A model generated the notes under the pieces. That model was not told the origin of the DNA. It did not search any database and worked only from the letters and a program-made list of their open reading frames with translations. A DNA stretch of 52,869 nucleotides from CAZHBA01 sp964530225 (GTDB lineage: Bacteria > Pseudomonadota > Alphaproteobacteria > UBA6615), in NCBI GenBank assembly GCA_964530225.1, contig CAZHBA010000124.1:1-52869 (forward strand), read 5' to 3'. Both the position numbers and the translations under genes were made by a program. Positions 25,649 to 34,847 of the stretch are shown one piece after another; within the stretch, counting starts at the first letter, position 1; each line of letters opens with the position of its first letter.

Positions 25649-26358
25649 ATGTCGAGTTCTGGGTAGTGGCGGTAAATGCCGTCCTCGTTGAACGCAATGC
25701 GCTGGTCCGATGCAGCGTAGGCCTTGATACGCGGTCGTTCGGCGATGCGCGCGTGCAGACCGACCAATAACGGATATTTAGGCTCGGCCTGCGCCATGGC
25801 GTTGGGAAACGCGTAGCGTAGACCTTCGATGTGCTGGAACAACGACAGGTCGGCGTAGGTGAGCCTGGCGCCGACTAAATGTCTGCTATCCGACGGGTTT
25901 TGTTCCAGTACCCGCTCGATGTAATCGAGGAATTTGGGCAGCCGCTCGTCGAGGAAATTTTCGGACCGGCGCAGCGCCTCGTCGCGTTGCTCTTCGTAGT
26001 AGAAGCTTTTCGCTAGCGGGTGGTGGACGTCGTGGGCTTCGACCAGGAAGTCATCCATGGTGAGCTGCAGTTGATGGGTCCACATGCGGCCAGCTTCGTT
26101 AGCTGGCACCAGTTTGTGGCGGGCCCCGAGGAACATTAAAATATTTGCGGTTTGCGCGATTACCCGCTTGTTGGCTTTCAGAATTGGTGGGGCGTAGGGT
26201 GGATGGTCGGTGTTGTTACCGGTGAGAAAATCCAGCATGTCCGATATGCCGTTCTCACGGACCACATCGATATAATTCGCTGCGGCTTCTTCCAGCACCA
26301 GGCGGATAAATTCGCCGCGGCCCTGAATTGTCGGCCAGTAATAAAGTTCGTAGCGCAC
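25645..26358 (-). CDS. Glutathione S-transferase family protein
   Basis: 237 residues: N-terminal thioredoxin-like half starting MRYELYYWPTIQGRGEFIRL (Tyr-rich N-terminus typical of sigma/alpha-like GSTs), the cis-Pro segment HPPYAPPILKANKRVIAQTA with the Q-T/S glutathione site, and an all-helical C-terminal half (LTYADLSLFQHIEGLRYAFP). The GTG at 26358 with AGGAG 8 nt upstream is chosen. A longer frame to 26487 has no family match before that point. Conjugates or isomerises electrophiles with glutathione. Stand-alone gene, divergent from the FAH gene. Confidence 0.85.
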   Translation of the reverse strand: MRYELYYWPTIQGRGEFIRLVLEEAAANYIDVVRENGISDMLDFLTGNNTDHPPYAPPILKANKRVIAQTANILMFLGARHKLVPANEAGRMWTHQLQLTMDDFLVEAHDVHHPLAKSFYYEEQRDEALRRSENFLDERLPKFLDYIERVLEQNPSDSRHLVGARLTYADLSLFQHIEGLRYAFPNAMAQAEPKYPLLVGLHARIAERPRIKAYAASDQRIAFNEDGIYRHYPELDI

Positions 26359-26543
26359 GGGTCGTCTCCTACTCCGAATTTCGTATTTGACTAAGCTCGC
26401 AAGAACCCGAGGCGTTGACAACAACTGCGGATGCCCGCGGTATGGAAACGGCGGGCGATACACGTTAGAAAGTTCCTCCAAAGACACAGCGCTAGAGACT
26501 GTGCCCGGCCAATAAGCGACCGTCGGCTACACGGGAGGATGAA

Positions 26544-27479
26544 ATGAAACTGCTGTATTTCGATGATTTCAGGCTGGGCGTTCTGAGCGGTGATGAGGTA
26601 GTGGATGTTTCTGCCGAGGTACAGGACATCCCACACACTGGGCCAGGCGAATTAATGAACGGCCTGATCGAACGCTTCGACGATTATTGTGGGCGCTTGG
26701 AAGCCGCCGTTGAAGCCGGCGAGGGCATCCCGGTTGGTGAGGCGCGCATCCGCCCGCCGCTGCCGCGGCCGGGCAATATCGACTGTATGGCGGTTAATTA
26801 CATGGAAGACGGCACGCTGCCCGAGCCGGCGCCAATCAACGCCTTCCACAAGGCGACGAACACGGTGATCGGTCCCGGCGACGATATGGTGCTGCCCGAC
26901 ATACCCGCCAGTATTTTTGAGGGTGAGGCCGAAATCGGCGTCGTCATCGGCAAGCGGGCGAGTTGGGTGAGCGAAGCTGACGCAATGAATTACGTGTTCG
27001 GCTATGTCAATTTCATCGACGGTTCGGCGCGTGGTATGCCGCCGGCCACTAATGTGTTCCACCAGATGAAATCGCGTGACACCTTCGCGCCGATGGGTCC
27101 CTATCTGGTGACAGCCGACGAGATCGACGACCCGCAGAAGCTACAGATCCAACTTTGGGTTAACGGCGATCTGATGCAGAACTTCAACTCCGACGACATG
27201 GCGCACAGCATCGCCCGCTGCATCGAATGGATGAGTTCGATCCATACCCTCGATCCGGGTGATGTGATCGCCAGCGGTACCAACCATCGCGGCCTCAATC
27301 CATTCCAGGATGGCGATTTGGTCGAATTGGAAATCGAAGGATTGGGTCGGTTGAGCTTTAATATCAAGGATGATCTCAAGCGGACCTGGGCGCGGATCAC
27401 CCGTCACCAGCACGCCGAAAGCGGGCTCGAGGGTCGTTTCACGCCACAGCTGACCGGAAAGTACGCGCCGGGGAGCTAA
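26544..27479 (+). CDS. Fumarylacetoacetate-hydrolase family protein
   Basis: 311 residues: short N-terminal domain, then the FAH barrel with NIDCMAVNYMEDG, metal-site acidic residues in FEGEAEIGVVIG (about 129-139) and NFIDGSARGM (Asp about 157), and the SGTNHRGLNPFQDGDLVELE C-terminal motif. FAH enzymes cleave C-C bonds in beta-diketo or 2-oxo acids, or hydrate/isomerise dienoates. GGGAGG 5 nt before ATG 26544. It is followed at 18 nt by an EamA transporter, a likely operon. A paralogue is at 31569. Confidence 0.9.
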   Translation: MKLLYFDDFRLGVLSGDEVVDVSAEVQDIPHTGPGELMNGLIERFDDYCGRLEAAVEAGEGIPVGEARIRPPLPRPGNIDCMAVNYMEDGTLPEPAPINAFHKATNTVIGPGDDMVLPDIPASIFEGEAEIGVVIGKRASWVSEADAMNYVFGYVNFIDGSARGMPPATNVFHQMKSRDTFAPMGPYLVTADEIDDPQKLQIQLWVNGDLMQNFNSDDMAHSIARCIEWMSSIHTLDPGDVIASGTNHRGLNPFQDGDLVELEIEGLGRLSFNIKDDLKRTWARITRHQHAESGLEGRFTPQLTGKYAPGS

Positions 27480-27497
27480 CCTCGGAGCACTCGCCAA

Positions 27498-28394
27498 ATG
27501 GCTCCTTTTTCGCCCGCGGCTTCGAACACGATCCGCGGAATACTGAGCATGATCGCCGGTGGCGGTGCGCTAACTGTCAGCGACGCCGCCACCAAATGGC
27601 TGACGGCGTCTTTTCCCATAGGAGAAATCCTGTTCGTGCGCGCCCTGGTCGTCGCGGTCCTCGTCTGGCTTATTGTGTGGCGCAGCGGCACATTCAGCGG
27701 GTTACGCATTGGGCGCTGGCGCAATGTTGGGGCTCGATCGCTGCTCGCGGTGTGCTCGACATTCCTCATCGTTTCGTCACTGGCACGGTTACCGCTCAAC
27801 GAAGTGATCGCGATCCTGTTTGTCGGACCGATATTCGTTGCCGTTTTGGCTCCATTGGTGCTTGGCGAGCGGGTGAGCGTGCATCGGTGGCTGGCGGTGC
27901 TTATCGGTTTTACCGGTATGTTGATTATGGTGCGCCCGGGTAGTGAGGCGTTTCAATTCGCTGCGCTGCTACCGGTCGTCGCGGCGATGGTTGCTGCGAC
28001 GCGCGATATTGTTACCCGGCGTATCAGCGCCGCCGAATCGTCGACCGCCATATTGTTCTATTCGATGATCGCGTTGATGTTAGCAGGCCTCGCCACCGCG
28101 CCATTCGGTTGGCAGCCGATGGATACAACCGATCTGGCACTTGCTGCGTTCACCGGCGTGATGTTCGGGCTCGGGCATTTTTTCATTATCGAGGCAATGC
28201 GCTACGGCGAAGCGACCGTAGTCGCACCCTACCGCTACACCAACTTGATTTGGGCAGTGCTATTGGGCTTTCTGCTGTGGGGCGAGATTCCTAGTATCTG
28301 GGTGCTTGCGGGCACGCCGCTTGTTGTTGGCAGCGGCCTTTACATATTGTTGCACGAGAGATTGCGCCGACGGCTGGAGACCGCTCAGCAATAA
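27498..28394 (+). CDS. EamA/DMT-family inner-membrane transporter
   Basis: 298 residues with about ten hydrophobic segments in two repeats, the EamA architecture. Examples: EILFVRALVVAVLVWLIVW, GPIFVAVLAPLVLGERVSVH with the usual G-E-x-[VP] near the end of repeat 1, and LLGFLLWGEIPSIWVLAGT at the end of repeat 2. Exporters or importers of metabolites, substrate unknown. Start ATG 27498 has GGAG 10 nt upstream. It follows the FAH-family gene and ends at a strong-looking terminator (28397-28420). Confidence 0.9.
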   Translation: MAPFSPAASNTIRGILSMIAGGGALTVSDAATKWLTASFPIGEILFVRALVVAVLVWLIVWRSGTFSGLRIGRWRNVGARSLLAVCSTFLIVSSLARLPLNEVIAILFVGPIFVAVLAPLVLGERVSVHRWLAVLIGFTGMLIMVRPGSEAFQFAALLPVVAAMVAATRDIVTRRISAAESSTAILFYSMIALMLAGLATAPFGWQPMDTTDLALAAFTGVMFGLGHFFIIEAMRYGEATVVAPYRYTNLIWAVLLGFLLWGEIPSIWVLAGTPLVVGSGLYILLHERLRRRLETAQQ

Positions 28395-28396
28395 GT

Positions 28397-28420
28397 TAAT
28401 AATCTTCGGTTATTATTTTT
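28397..28420 (+). terminator. Rho-independent terminator with UUCG loop
   Basis: TAATAA pairs with TTATTA around TCTTCGG, which can close a C-UUCG-G tetraloop, followed by TTTTT. It begins 3 nt after the DMT transporter stop. Confidence 0.7.
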
Positions 28421-28673
28421 GGACCGTCGCGGAAGAGATAGTGCGCACGAATCGGTACCGCGAAATGACAATTACAGTATTGTAAGGTATCCACGTATTG
28501 TTGACTGGGCTCCCATAATTCACATGGGTCCCACCGCCAAAACCCGGATTGAAAGCTAGTGTTTGATAGCGGCATAATTTTTGATGTCACTCTAATTCTG
28601 ATCGCCGTAATCGCCGCAGCGGGGACAGGCATCATGGCTGGATGTTACTCGCTTCGCCGGACCGGTTCCGAGC

Positions 28674-28860
28674 GGAATACCTCGTTGTCTGCAATGGTCT
28701 GACCGGGTAATTTTCGACGACGACGGGAAGATCGTCGAAATCTGGGCTGTCGGGCGGGACATCACCGAGAGCAAACTATCAGAACAGGCGCTACGCGACA
28801 GTGAGGAACGTTACCGCCAGCTGGTGGAATTATCGCCGCGGAAGGCATCATTCCGCTTAT
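28674..28860 (+). pseudogene. PAS/PAC sensor-protein remnant
   Basis: The frame reads IPRCLQWSDRVIFDDDGKIV, EIWAVGRDITESKLSEQALR, DSEERYRQLVELSP, then a shift gives EGII. This matches the end of one PAS domain with its PAC motif (D-x-G-x-[IV]-V-E-x...GRDIT) and the start of the next (SEERYRQLVELSPEG). No kinase, GGDEF or upstream part remains; the amidase gene follows on the other strand. The upstream segment 28421-28673 has no clear gene. Confidence 0.6.
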
Positions 28861-28915
28861 TCTCATCGGCGTCGGCTGGCGTCAGCTTTGGCGCCCCGGC
28901 GGCGGTTGAGTTCGT

Positions 28916-30226
28916 TTACGCTAGCGCGATGCGTTGCTCGACCCAGCGCGCCATGGCGAGCAAGCGCTCGTCGGTGTCGCGGCGGCTGACGAGCTGCAGT
29001 CCCACTGGCATGCCTGATGGTCCGGTGAATACCGGCAAGGACAGGCAGGGCAGGTACATCAACGTCCATATGCGGTTAAAAAAAGAAGGTTCGATCGACA
29101 TGCGGTCGGTCGGTGCTTCGCCGCGGTTGCTCGGTGTTATCAGCACGTCGAATTCGTCAAAGATTCCATCGATCGCAGCGCGAGCACGCTCCGCGAGTGC
29201 TTTGGCGTTCGCGTACTGCGCTTCGGTGACATCCTTGGCTTCGCGGATACTTTTTTGTGCCCAGGAGTTGATCTGGTCTAGACGATCGCCAACGTCCGCT
29301 GAAATGGCACGGGAATCTTCGGTGCACAGGAGGGTCAGGAATTCGGCCATCGCGTCGGAGACTTCAACCGGCGGTTCGATGTCGCTCACCGCCGCGCCGG
29401 CGTCGACCAGAATCTCCGCTGCCTGCGCCAGCATGGCGACCGTTTCCGGCAAAGCTTCCGGCCAGGCTTCGGTGCGACACACGCCAACGCGCAGGGGCAT
29501 ATCGTTTGGCAGGTCGAGCGTGGTGGGTACTATCCCCAGCGAGGCCGCGCGCATCAGAGCCACATCGTCGAGGCAACGGGCGAACAGGCCCGGCGTGTCG
29601 ATCGACGGTTTGGCGTGGCGCACGCCGCCTGTCGGCAGGCCGTTAAAGCTCGCCTTGTAGCCATATAACCCGCACAGCGAGGCGGGCAGAATCACCGAAC
29701 CGCCGGTCTGAGAGCCGGTCGCTAGCGGCACCATGAAGTCGGCCACAGCGGCCACCGAGCCGCTCGAGGAAGCGCCGGGTGCGCGCTGGAGATCGTGGGG
29801 ATTACGTGTCGACGTCGGGATGGGGTTGGCGAACTCGGTCGTCCGCGTCTTGCCGAAGACAACCGCACCGGCATCGCGCAGCGCAGCGACCCATTCGCTA
29901 TCGGCTTCTGGCTGGTGCCCGTTGTGGATCGTTGTGCCGTAGCAGGTTGGCATGTCGGCGGTATCGTAGATATCCTTGATGCCGACCGGAATGCCGTGCA
30001 GCAGGCCGCGCGATGGCTCGCCGTCCCGCTCGCGGGCTTGCGTCAGCGCTAGATCGGGGTCGAGGAAGGCCCAGGCGTCGATATCTGGCTCGCGCGCCTC
30101 GATACGGGTCAGACAATCGCGCACCAGTTCTTCGGAACTGATCTCGCCGCTATCGAGTTGGGCGCGGGCCTCGCTCGCGGTTAGAAGGTTAAGTCCGCCG
30201 GGACCGGCGTTGCTTAAATCACGCAT
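28916..30226 (-). CDS. Amidase-signature hydrolase
   Basis: 436 residues. Catalytic Lys in IPVGIKDIYDTADMPT (about 79), the Ser-rich loop PGASSSGSVAAV (about 150) and the nucleophile region GSQTGGSVILPASLCG (about 175) are all intact, except that the usual Arg after the nucleophile is Leu. It hydrolyses an amide in the cytoplasm. ATG 30226 with TAGGAG 8 nt upstream. It starts 10 nt after the Gfo-type gene ends, so the two are co-transcribed. The N-terminus resembles the fragment at 22592. Confidence 0.9.
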   Translation of the reverse strand: MRDLSNAGPGGLNLLTASEARAQLDSGEISSEELVRDCLTRIEAREPDIDAWAFLDPDLALTQARERDGEPSRGLLHGIPVGIKDIYDTADMPTCYGTTIHNGHQPEADSEWVAALRDAGAVVFGKTRTTEFANPIPTSTRNPHDLQRAPGASSSGSVAAVADFMVPLATGSQTGGSVILPASLCGLYGYKASFNGLPTGGVRHAKPSIDTPGLFARCLDDVALMRAASLGIVPTTLDLPNDMPLRVGVCRTEAWPEALPETVAMLAQAAEILVDAGAAVSDIEPPVEVSDAMAEFLTLLCTEDSRAISADVGDRLDQINSWAQKSIREAKDVTEAQYANAKALAERARAAIDGIFDEFDVLITPSNRGEAPTDRMSIEPSFFNRIWTLMYLPCLSLPVFTGPSGMPVGLQLVSRRDTDERLLAMARWVEQRIALA

Positions 30227-30235
30227 GTGCAGCTC

Positions 30236-31369
30236 CTATGCGTTGAGGCCGGCCATCAGCTCGGCCGGATCGATGGGTAGTTTCAGCTCCTTACCCTGCT
30301 TCGCCGACAAATCCATCGCCATGGTCAGCATCAGATTACGATGGCCCTCGGCAGCGGTGGCGTGGGGCGTTTTTTTGCCGTTGTAGATGCGGTTGAACCA
30401 GGATTGGGTTTCCTCGCGCATCGGCCCCCACAGTTCGCCGTCATGCATGTCGCCGGGCGGGAAGCTGGTGAGGAAGTCGACGTTGCGCTCGACCTCGATG
30501 GTTAAACCGTCGGGATTGTAGGCCGGGCCTTGCGCGTTCTCGGTCGCCAGGATGACGTCGCGGTGGGTGTCCTCGATGTCGATAACGCCCTCGGTGCCGA
30601 CGATGCCGATCTCCAGCCCGTAGACCGCGCCCGGCCACTCCTTGGGCAGCGCCCAGCAAATATTCATGGAGAACATGGAGCCGTTCTCCATCGTGAAGAC
30701 GCCGAAGGTAGCGTCCTTAGTGCCCAGCTCCATCATCACGTTTTGGGTCGAACGGGCGAAGATCGAGACCGGTTTGCCTGCATCGCCCATGAACCAAAAG
30801 GCCATGTCGAGGCTATGGGTGCCCGAGACCACCATCGGTGTCAGGTGGCGGCGGTCCTGGGTTAGGCGCACCTCACCGGTGGGTGCCATGCGGTTCATGA
30901 AGGCGCGTACCACGGCGCAGTTGAACTCACCGATCTGGCCGGATTGGATGCGTTCCTTGACGACGAGGAAGCGCCGACGGAAGCGTTGGGTATAGCCGAC
31001 CACGGCGTCGACGCCGGCAGCCTCGATGGCGGCGAGCACCTCGGCGGACTGGTGTGCGTCGGTCGCCAGCGGTTTCTCGATGAACAGCATATGGCCCTGT
31101 TTGACCGCGGCTAGGGTCGGCTCCACATGGGCCCAGGTCGAGGTGGCGATAATCACCGCGTCGACCTCGGGCCGCGCGATCAGCTCGTGGAAATTGTTGG
31201 TAAAAAAGTTGGCGCCGATATCGTCTTTAAGTTTCTGGCCGACCGCCTCGTTCATGTCCGATAGGCCGATCCAGCCGATGCCGGGAAAATCCTTGGCCAG
31301 GGTGGCGCGCATGCGCCCCACGACGCCGCAGCCGACGATCGCCAGCCCCAGTTCCTTCTTATCCACCAT
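30236..31369 (-). CDS. Gfo/Idh/MocA-family oxidoreductase
   Basis: 377 residues: Rossmann start LAIVGCGVVGRMRA, ATSTWAHVEPTLAAVKQG, the signature FIEKPLATD (Lys about 97), VVGYTQRFRRRF and the C-terminal domain with VSGTHSLDMAFWFMGD (catalytic His/Asp). NAD(P)-linked oxidation of a sugar or polyol-like substrate. ATG 31369 with AGAGGAAG upstream. First gene of a two-gene operon with the amidase, divergent from the FAH/HIBADH/D-hydroxyacid operon at 31569. Confidence 0.92.
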   Translation of the reverse strand: MVDKKELGLAIVGCGVVGRMRATLAKDFPGIGWIGLSDMNEAVGQKLKDDIGANFFTNNFHELIARPEVDAVIIATSTWAHVEPTLAAVKQGHMLFIEKPLATDAHQSAEVLAAIEAAGVDAVVGYTQRFRRRFLVVKERIQSGQIGEFNCAVVRAFMNRMAPTGEVRLTQDRRHLTPMVVSGTHSLDMAFWFMGDAGKPVSIFARSTQNVMMELGTKDATFGVFTMENGSMFSMNICWALPKEWPGAVYGLEIGIVGTEGVIDIEDTHRDVILATENAQGPAYNPDGLTIEVERNVDFLTSFPPGDMHDGELWGPMREETQSWFNRIYNGKKTPHATAAEGHRNLMLTMAMDLSAKQGKELKLPIDPAELMAGLNA

Positions 31370-31568
31370 TTACTTCCTCTGTATCCCCAGTTTTGCTTTT
31401 CGTTGACCTGTTATAGCTGGTTGGACTGCGTCTGTGGATACAGTGCTCACAAATTTACCCGCCGCAACGCATCGCTTGCGTCCATTTAGAACGATATAGT
31501 GGGCCGCGCCGAACAAATGGGTGGCGCGGTCCGTCGCCACAGGTAGCACCAGATAGAAAGAACTTAGT

Positions 31569-32465
31569 ATGCGTCTCGCAACCTTTATTCATGACGGCCG
31601 GCAGCGGCTCGGAGCGCTCGATCCCGCCAGCGACAGCGTGGTCGACCTGTCGGTCGCCGCGCCCGATCTGCCGGGCGATATGAATGCCCTGATCGCGCTC
31701 GGCGCTGACGGCCTGGCTGCGGCGCAAAAGGGCGTCGACGCCGCGAGCGACGATGCACGGCTGGTACTCGATGCCGTCACCCTGTGCGCACCCAACTGGC
31801 CGCCACAGCGCGACCCGTTCGCGGTCGGGCGGAACTATCACGAGCACGCGCAGGAGTTTCACGATCCTGGTTTCGACGCCACGGCAGGAACGACCGCTGT
31901 GCCCGACCACCCGATTATCTTCACCAAGGCGACGACGTCGGTGACTGGTCCGTTCGACCCGATCCCGGCGCATCTCGACCCCACCAACACCACCGACTAT
32001 GAGGGCGAGCTGGCGGTGATCATTGGTCCTGGCGGGCGCGGCATATCCAAGGCGAACGCGCTCGATCACGTTTACGGCTACACGGTATCGAACGACGTCA
32101 CCGCGCGCACCCTGCAGCACCAGCACAAGCAGTGGACTATCGGCAAGGGCCTCGACGGCTACTGCCCCAAGGGCCCGGCGATCCTCACCGCGGACGAGGC
32201 CGGCGACGTGCGCGACATGCGTCTGCGCACCTGGGTCAATGGCGAGGAACGCCAGGATGCCAAGGTGGCCGACCTGATCTTCGATATTCCGACCCTGATC
32301 GAGGACCTGTCGGAAGGGATTACGCTGCTGCCTGGTGACGTTATTCTCACCGGCACGCCGGTCGGCGTCGGCATCGGCTTCGAACCGCCAGTATTCCTGA
32401 AGTCCGGCGATGTGGTAAAAATAACCATCGATCCTATCGGGAGTATCGAGAACGAGGTCGATTAA
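31569..32465 (+). CDS. Fumarylacetoacetate-hydrolase family protein
   Basis: 298 residues of the FAH family: RDPFAVGRNYHEHAQEF, PIIFTKATTSVTGPFD, metal-site DYEGELAVIIGPGGRG (about 140) and NDVTARTLQHQHKQWTIGKG with the conserved Asp/Lys, then LLPGDVILTGTPVGVG, the hallmark of the family's hydrolase/hydratase clade. Likely cleaves or hydrates a 2-oxo acid from aromatic or sugar-acid breakdown. The Shine-Dalgarno before ATG 31569 is weak. First of a three-gene plus-strand operon with HIBADH-like and D-2-hydroxyacid dehydrogenase genes. A complete antisense frame here is a shadow. Confidence 0.92.
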   Translation: MRLATFIHDGRQRLGALDPASDSVVDLSVAAPDLPGDMNALIALGADGLAAAQKGVDAASDDARLVLDAVTLCAPNWPPQRDPFAVGRNYHEHAQEFHDPGFDATAGTTAVPDHPIIFTKATTSVTGPFDPIPAHLDPTNTTDYEGELAVIIGPGGRGISKANALDHVYGYTVSNDVTARTLQHQHKQWTIGKGLDGYCPKGPAILTADEAGDVRDMRLRTWVNGEERQDAKVADLIFDIPTLIEDLSEGITLLPGDVILTGTPVGVGIGFEPPVFLKSGDVVKITIDPIGSIENEVD

Positions 32466-32493
32466 AAAAAGGAACCAAAAAGGGGAAGAAACG

Positions 32494-33417
32494 ATGACAC
32501 AGCGTGTCGGCATGGTGGGTATGGGTCTGATGGGCCAGGCCTTTATTCACAACATGCGCAAGTCGCAATTCTACGTTCAGGGTTTCGACGTCAACCCGGC
32601 GCGCATGGACGATCTAGCCAAACAGGGCGGCTACCCGGTGGACACACCGGCCGCGGCAGCCAAGGACGTGGACTGCGTTATTGCTTCGCTACCCACCAGC
32701 GACATCGCCCGTGAGGCCTTACTGGGTCCGGATGGCGTCGCCGAGGGTGCGGCAGAAGGGCTTTATATTTGCGATACCACCACCGCGCGCCCAGAGGATT
32801 CCGAGGCACTGTTCGCCGACATGGTCGAACGCGGTATTTGCTATCTGGATTCCTGCGTCAGCGGCACCAGCACCATGGCGCAGGCCGGCGATCTGGTGGT
32901 CATCGCCGGCGGTAACGAAGAAAATTTCGACGCCTGCAAGCCCTATTTTGAGGGCTTTAGCCGCGCCGCCTATTTCATGGGGCCGGCCGGCGCGGGAGCG
33001 CGCACCAAACTGGTGATTAACCTCGTTCTTGCTGGCAACCGGCTGGCGCTCGGCGAAGGCATGGTGCTCGGTGAAAAGGCTGGGCTCGATACCAATAATC
33101 TGCTGAAAGTGCTGCAGGATGGTGCGTCCAGCTCGAAGACCATGGTCGACAAAGGCCCTAAGATGATCGACGCCGACTATTCCAAGCAAGGCCAGGTGAG
33201 AATTTCGCTGAAGGATGCACGCCTCATGCTCGAGCAGGGGCAACGCCTGGGCACGCCGATGCTGATGACCAGCATCTGGTCGCAGGTGCTGCAGATGGCC
33301 TACGAGAAAGGCTACGGTGAGAAGGACACGGTGGCGTTTTTTGAGATTTTGCGTAGCATGGCGGGCCTCGAAGAGCGCCAGGGTATCGACGACGTGCCGT
33401 TCGGCAAGCCCGAGTAG
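32494..33417 (+). CDS. NAD(P)-dependent 3-hydroxyisobutyrate-dehydrogenase-like oxidoreductase
   Basis: 307 residues: GMVGMGLMGQAFIHN Rossmann motif, YLDSCVSGTSTMAQAGDL substrate loop (about 125), catalytic Lys in GARTKLVINLVLAGN (about 171) and the C-terminal ISLKDARLMLEQG. Beta-hydroxy-acid oxidation. GGGGAAG 7 nt before ATG 32494. Second gene of the FAH operon (28 nt gap, 15 nt before the next gene). Related to the gene at 8687. Confidence 0.92.
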   Translation: MTQRVGMVGMGLMGQAFIHNMRKSQFYVQGFDVNPARMDDLAKQGGYPVDTPAAAAKDVDCVIASLPTSDIAREALLGPDGVAEGAAEGLYICDTTTARPEDSEALFADMVERGICYLDSCVSGTSTMAQAGDLVVIAGGNEENFDACKPYFEGFSRAAYFMGPAGAGARTKLVINLVLAGNRLALGEGMVLGEKAGLDTNNLLKVLQDGASSSKTMVDKGPKMIDADYSKQGQVRISLKDARLMLEQGQRLGTPMLMTSIWSQVLQMAYEKGYGEKDTVAFFEILRSMAGLEERQGIDDVPFGKPE

Positions 33418-33432
33418 AGTGGCGAATATTCT

Positions 33433-34503
33433 ATGAACGGTACGCCGATGAATTCGTCGAAGACGGTCTATTACTTCAACCGGGTCGCCCACCCGGTTTA
33501 TTTGGAGACCATCGCTGCACAGCCCGACATCGAGTTGCATAAATTCGTCAACGACAGCTCGGACGGTGATGTCGCGCCGGTGATGGCGGCGGCGCACGCC
33601 TACCAGATCGATTCCAACCGCGCCGCCATCCCGGAGAAATACTGGGCCAACGAGACGCTGTTGGCGCGCAGTCCCAACCTGCTATTGGTGTCGACCAGCG
33701 GCGCCGGCTACGACACCATCGACGTGGCGGCGTGCACGCGTGCCGGCGTTCTGGTAGCCAACCAGTCGGGCGCCAACCGCGAAGCCGTTAGCGAGCACGC
33801 GCTCGGCCTCATTCTGTCGATATCGAAGCGCATCACCGAGACCGACCGGGTGATGCGCAACAGTGGCGGCAAGGTCAACCGCGAGGACTATGTTGGCGAC
33901 GAGGTGGCCAGCAAGACCCTGGGCGTCATCGGCATCGGCAATATCGGCAGTACGCTGACCAAGATGTGCGTCGCCGCGCTGGACATGCCAGTGCTGGCTT
34001 ACGACCCCTATGTCGACCATGCGACCATCGAATCTTACGGTGCCACCAAGGTCGAGTTCGACGAGTTGCTGGCGCACGCCGACTATGTGTCGGTGCATTG
34101 CCCACGCACTGAGGAGACGCAGAACATGCTCGATGCCGCGGCGTTCGCGGCGATGAAGCCGAGCGCCTATTTCATCTCCACGGCGCGCGGAGGCATCCAC
34201 AACGAGGCGGCGCTCTATGGCGCGCTGACCAGTGGCCAGATTAAAGGTGCGGGGGTCGACGTGTGGGACCCGGAGCCGCCCAACCCGGCGCACCCGCTAC
34301 TGAAGCTGGATAATGTTATCGCCAGCCCGCACACCGCCGGTCTGACCTTCACCGCACGCGAAAATCTCGCCCAATGGGCCGCCGAGCAACTGCTCGATGT
34401 GTTGAACGGCCAGCGCCCGCCTCGGCTAATCAATCCTGACGCCTGGCCGCTGTTCCAAGAACGCTACGAAAAGCTGCTGGGGCCGGCTACTGAATCCTCT
34501 TGA
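33433..34503 (+). CDS. D-isomer-specific 2-hydroxyacid dehydrogenase
   Basis: 356 residues. NAD-binding motif LGVIGIGNIGSTLTKMC (about 160-176) with the D acceptor in LAYDPYVD, catalytic Arg in ISTARGGIHNEAAL (about 245), Glu in VDVWDPEPPNPAHPL and catalytic His in ASPHTAGLTF (about 300). Reduces 2-keto acids to D-2-hydroxy acids or oxidises them. Start ATG 33433 versus ATG 33448 is uncertain; neither has a strong site. Third gene of the operon, and no terminator is clear after it, only a weak hairpin at 34660-34688. Confidence 0.92.
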   Translation: MNGTPMNSSKTVYYFNRVAHPVYLETIAAQPDIELHKFVNDSSDGDVAPVMAAAHAYQIDSNRAAIPEKYWANETLLARSPNLLLVSTSGAGYDTIDVAACTRAGVLVANQSGANREAVSEHALGLILSISKRITETDRVMRNSGGKVNREDYVGDEVASKTLGVIGIGNIGSTLTKMCVAALDMPVLAYDPYVDHATIESYGATKVEFDELLAHADYVSVHCPRTEETQNMLDAAAFAAMKPSAYFISTARGGIHNEAALYGALTSGQIKGAGVDVWDPEPPNPAHPLLKLDNVIASPHTAGLTFTARENLAQWAAEQLLDVLNGQRPPRLINPDAWPLFQERYEKLLGPATESS

Positions 34504-34753
34504 GGTCGCGCTCAGGCGCCGAGTTGCACTGTGTGCTCATTCCGTATGATGAAACACCGCTCGTGAGCACCGGTTCATCGGTCTGGCGGCCCCTTAAGAC
34601 TTTTACCTACCGCAAATACTAGGTCACAAGACCGGTGCCTATTCATTACATAACCTTTACCGGGCCTTCGGCTAGTGATTTGGCCCGGGTTCTCGCATTA
34701 TCAAATTTGGAAAATTTTCTAAGCGATAAAGAAATGGAGTGAAAGGGAAGGAA
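34504..34753 (+). other. Intergenic region with hairpin CCGGGCC…GGCCCGG
   Basis: About 250 nt between the dehydrogenase stop and a signal-peptide stub. CCGGGCC (34660-34666) and GGCCCGG (34682-34688) form perfect 7-base arms without a T-run. Some codons just after the stop look protein-like but match nothing I know. Confidence 0.35.
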
Positions 34754-34846
34754 ATGCCCAAATTCTCGAAATTAATCGTTATGGCTGTTCTGTTGGGTAT
34801 GATGGTCGCTAGCGGCCTGCTTTCCGCGCCGCAGCGCGCGAGAAAT
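34754..34846 (+). pseudogene. Orphan signal-peptide stub
   Basis: GGGAAGG sits just before ATG 34754, which opens MPKFSKLIVMAVLLGMMVAS, GLLSAPQRA: a good Sec signal peptide. Coding character ends about 34846, exactly where the stop of the convergent acyl-CoA dehydrogenase begins (34848), and the remaining frame is just antisense of that gene. I infer a secreted or periplasmic binding protein gene deleted except for its leader. Confidence 0.5.
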
Positions 34847-34847
34847 C

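Noticed and set aside
28396..28635. 79-codon minus-strand frame ending …HYLFRDGPKIITEDY
   Set aside because: Somewhat protein-like, but it includes the terminator, its N-terminus is unlike any family I know, and there is no start signal.
31455..32513. 352-codon antisense frame over the FAH-family gene
   Set aside because: Composition is a shadow of the clearly conserved FAH-family frame on the other strand.
34504..34606. Coding-like text ELHCVLIPYDETPLVSTGSS after the dehydrogenase stop
   Set aside because: About 35 codons without start or family match; could be another remnant, but not supportable.
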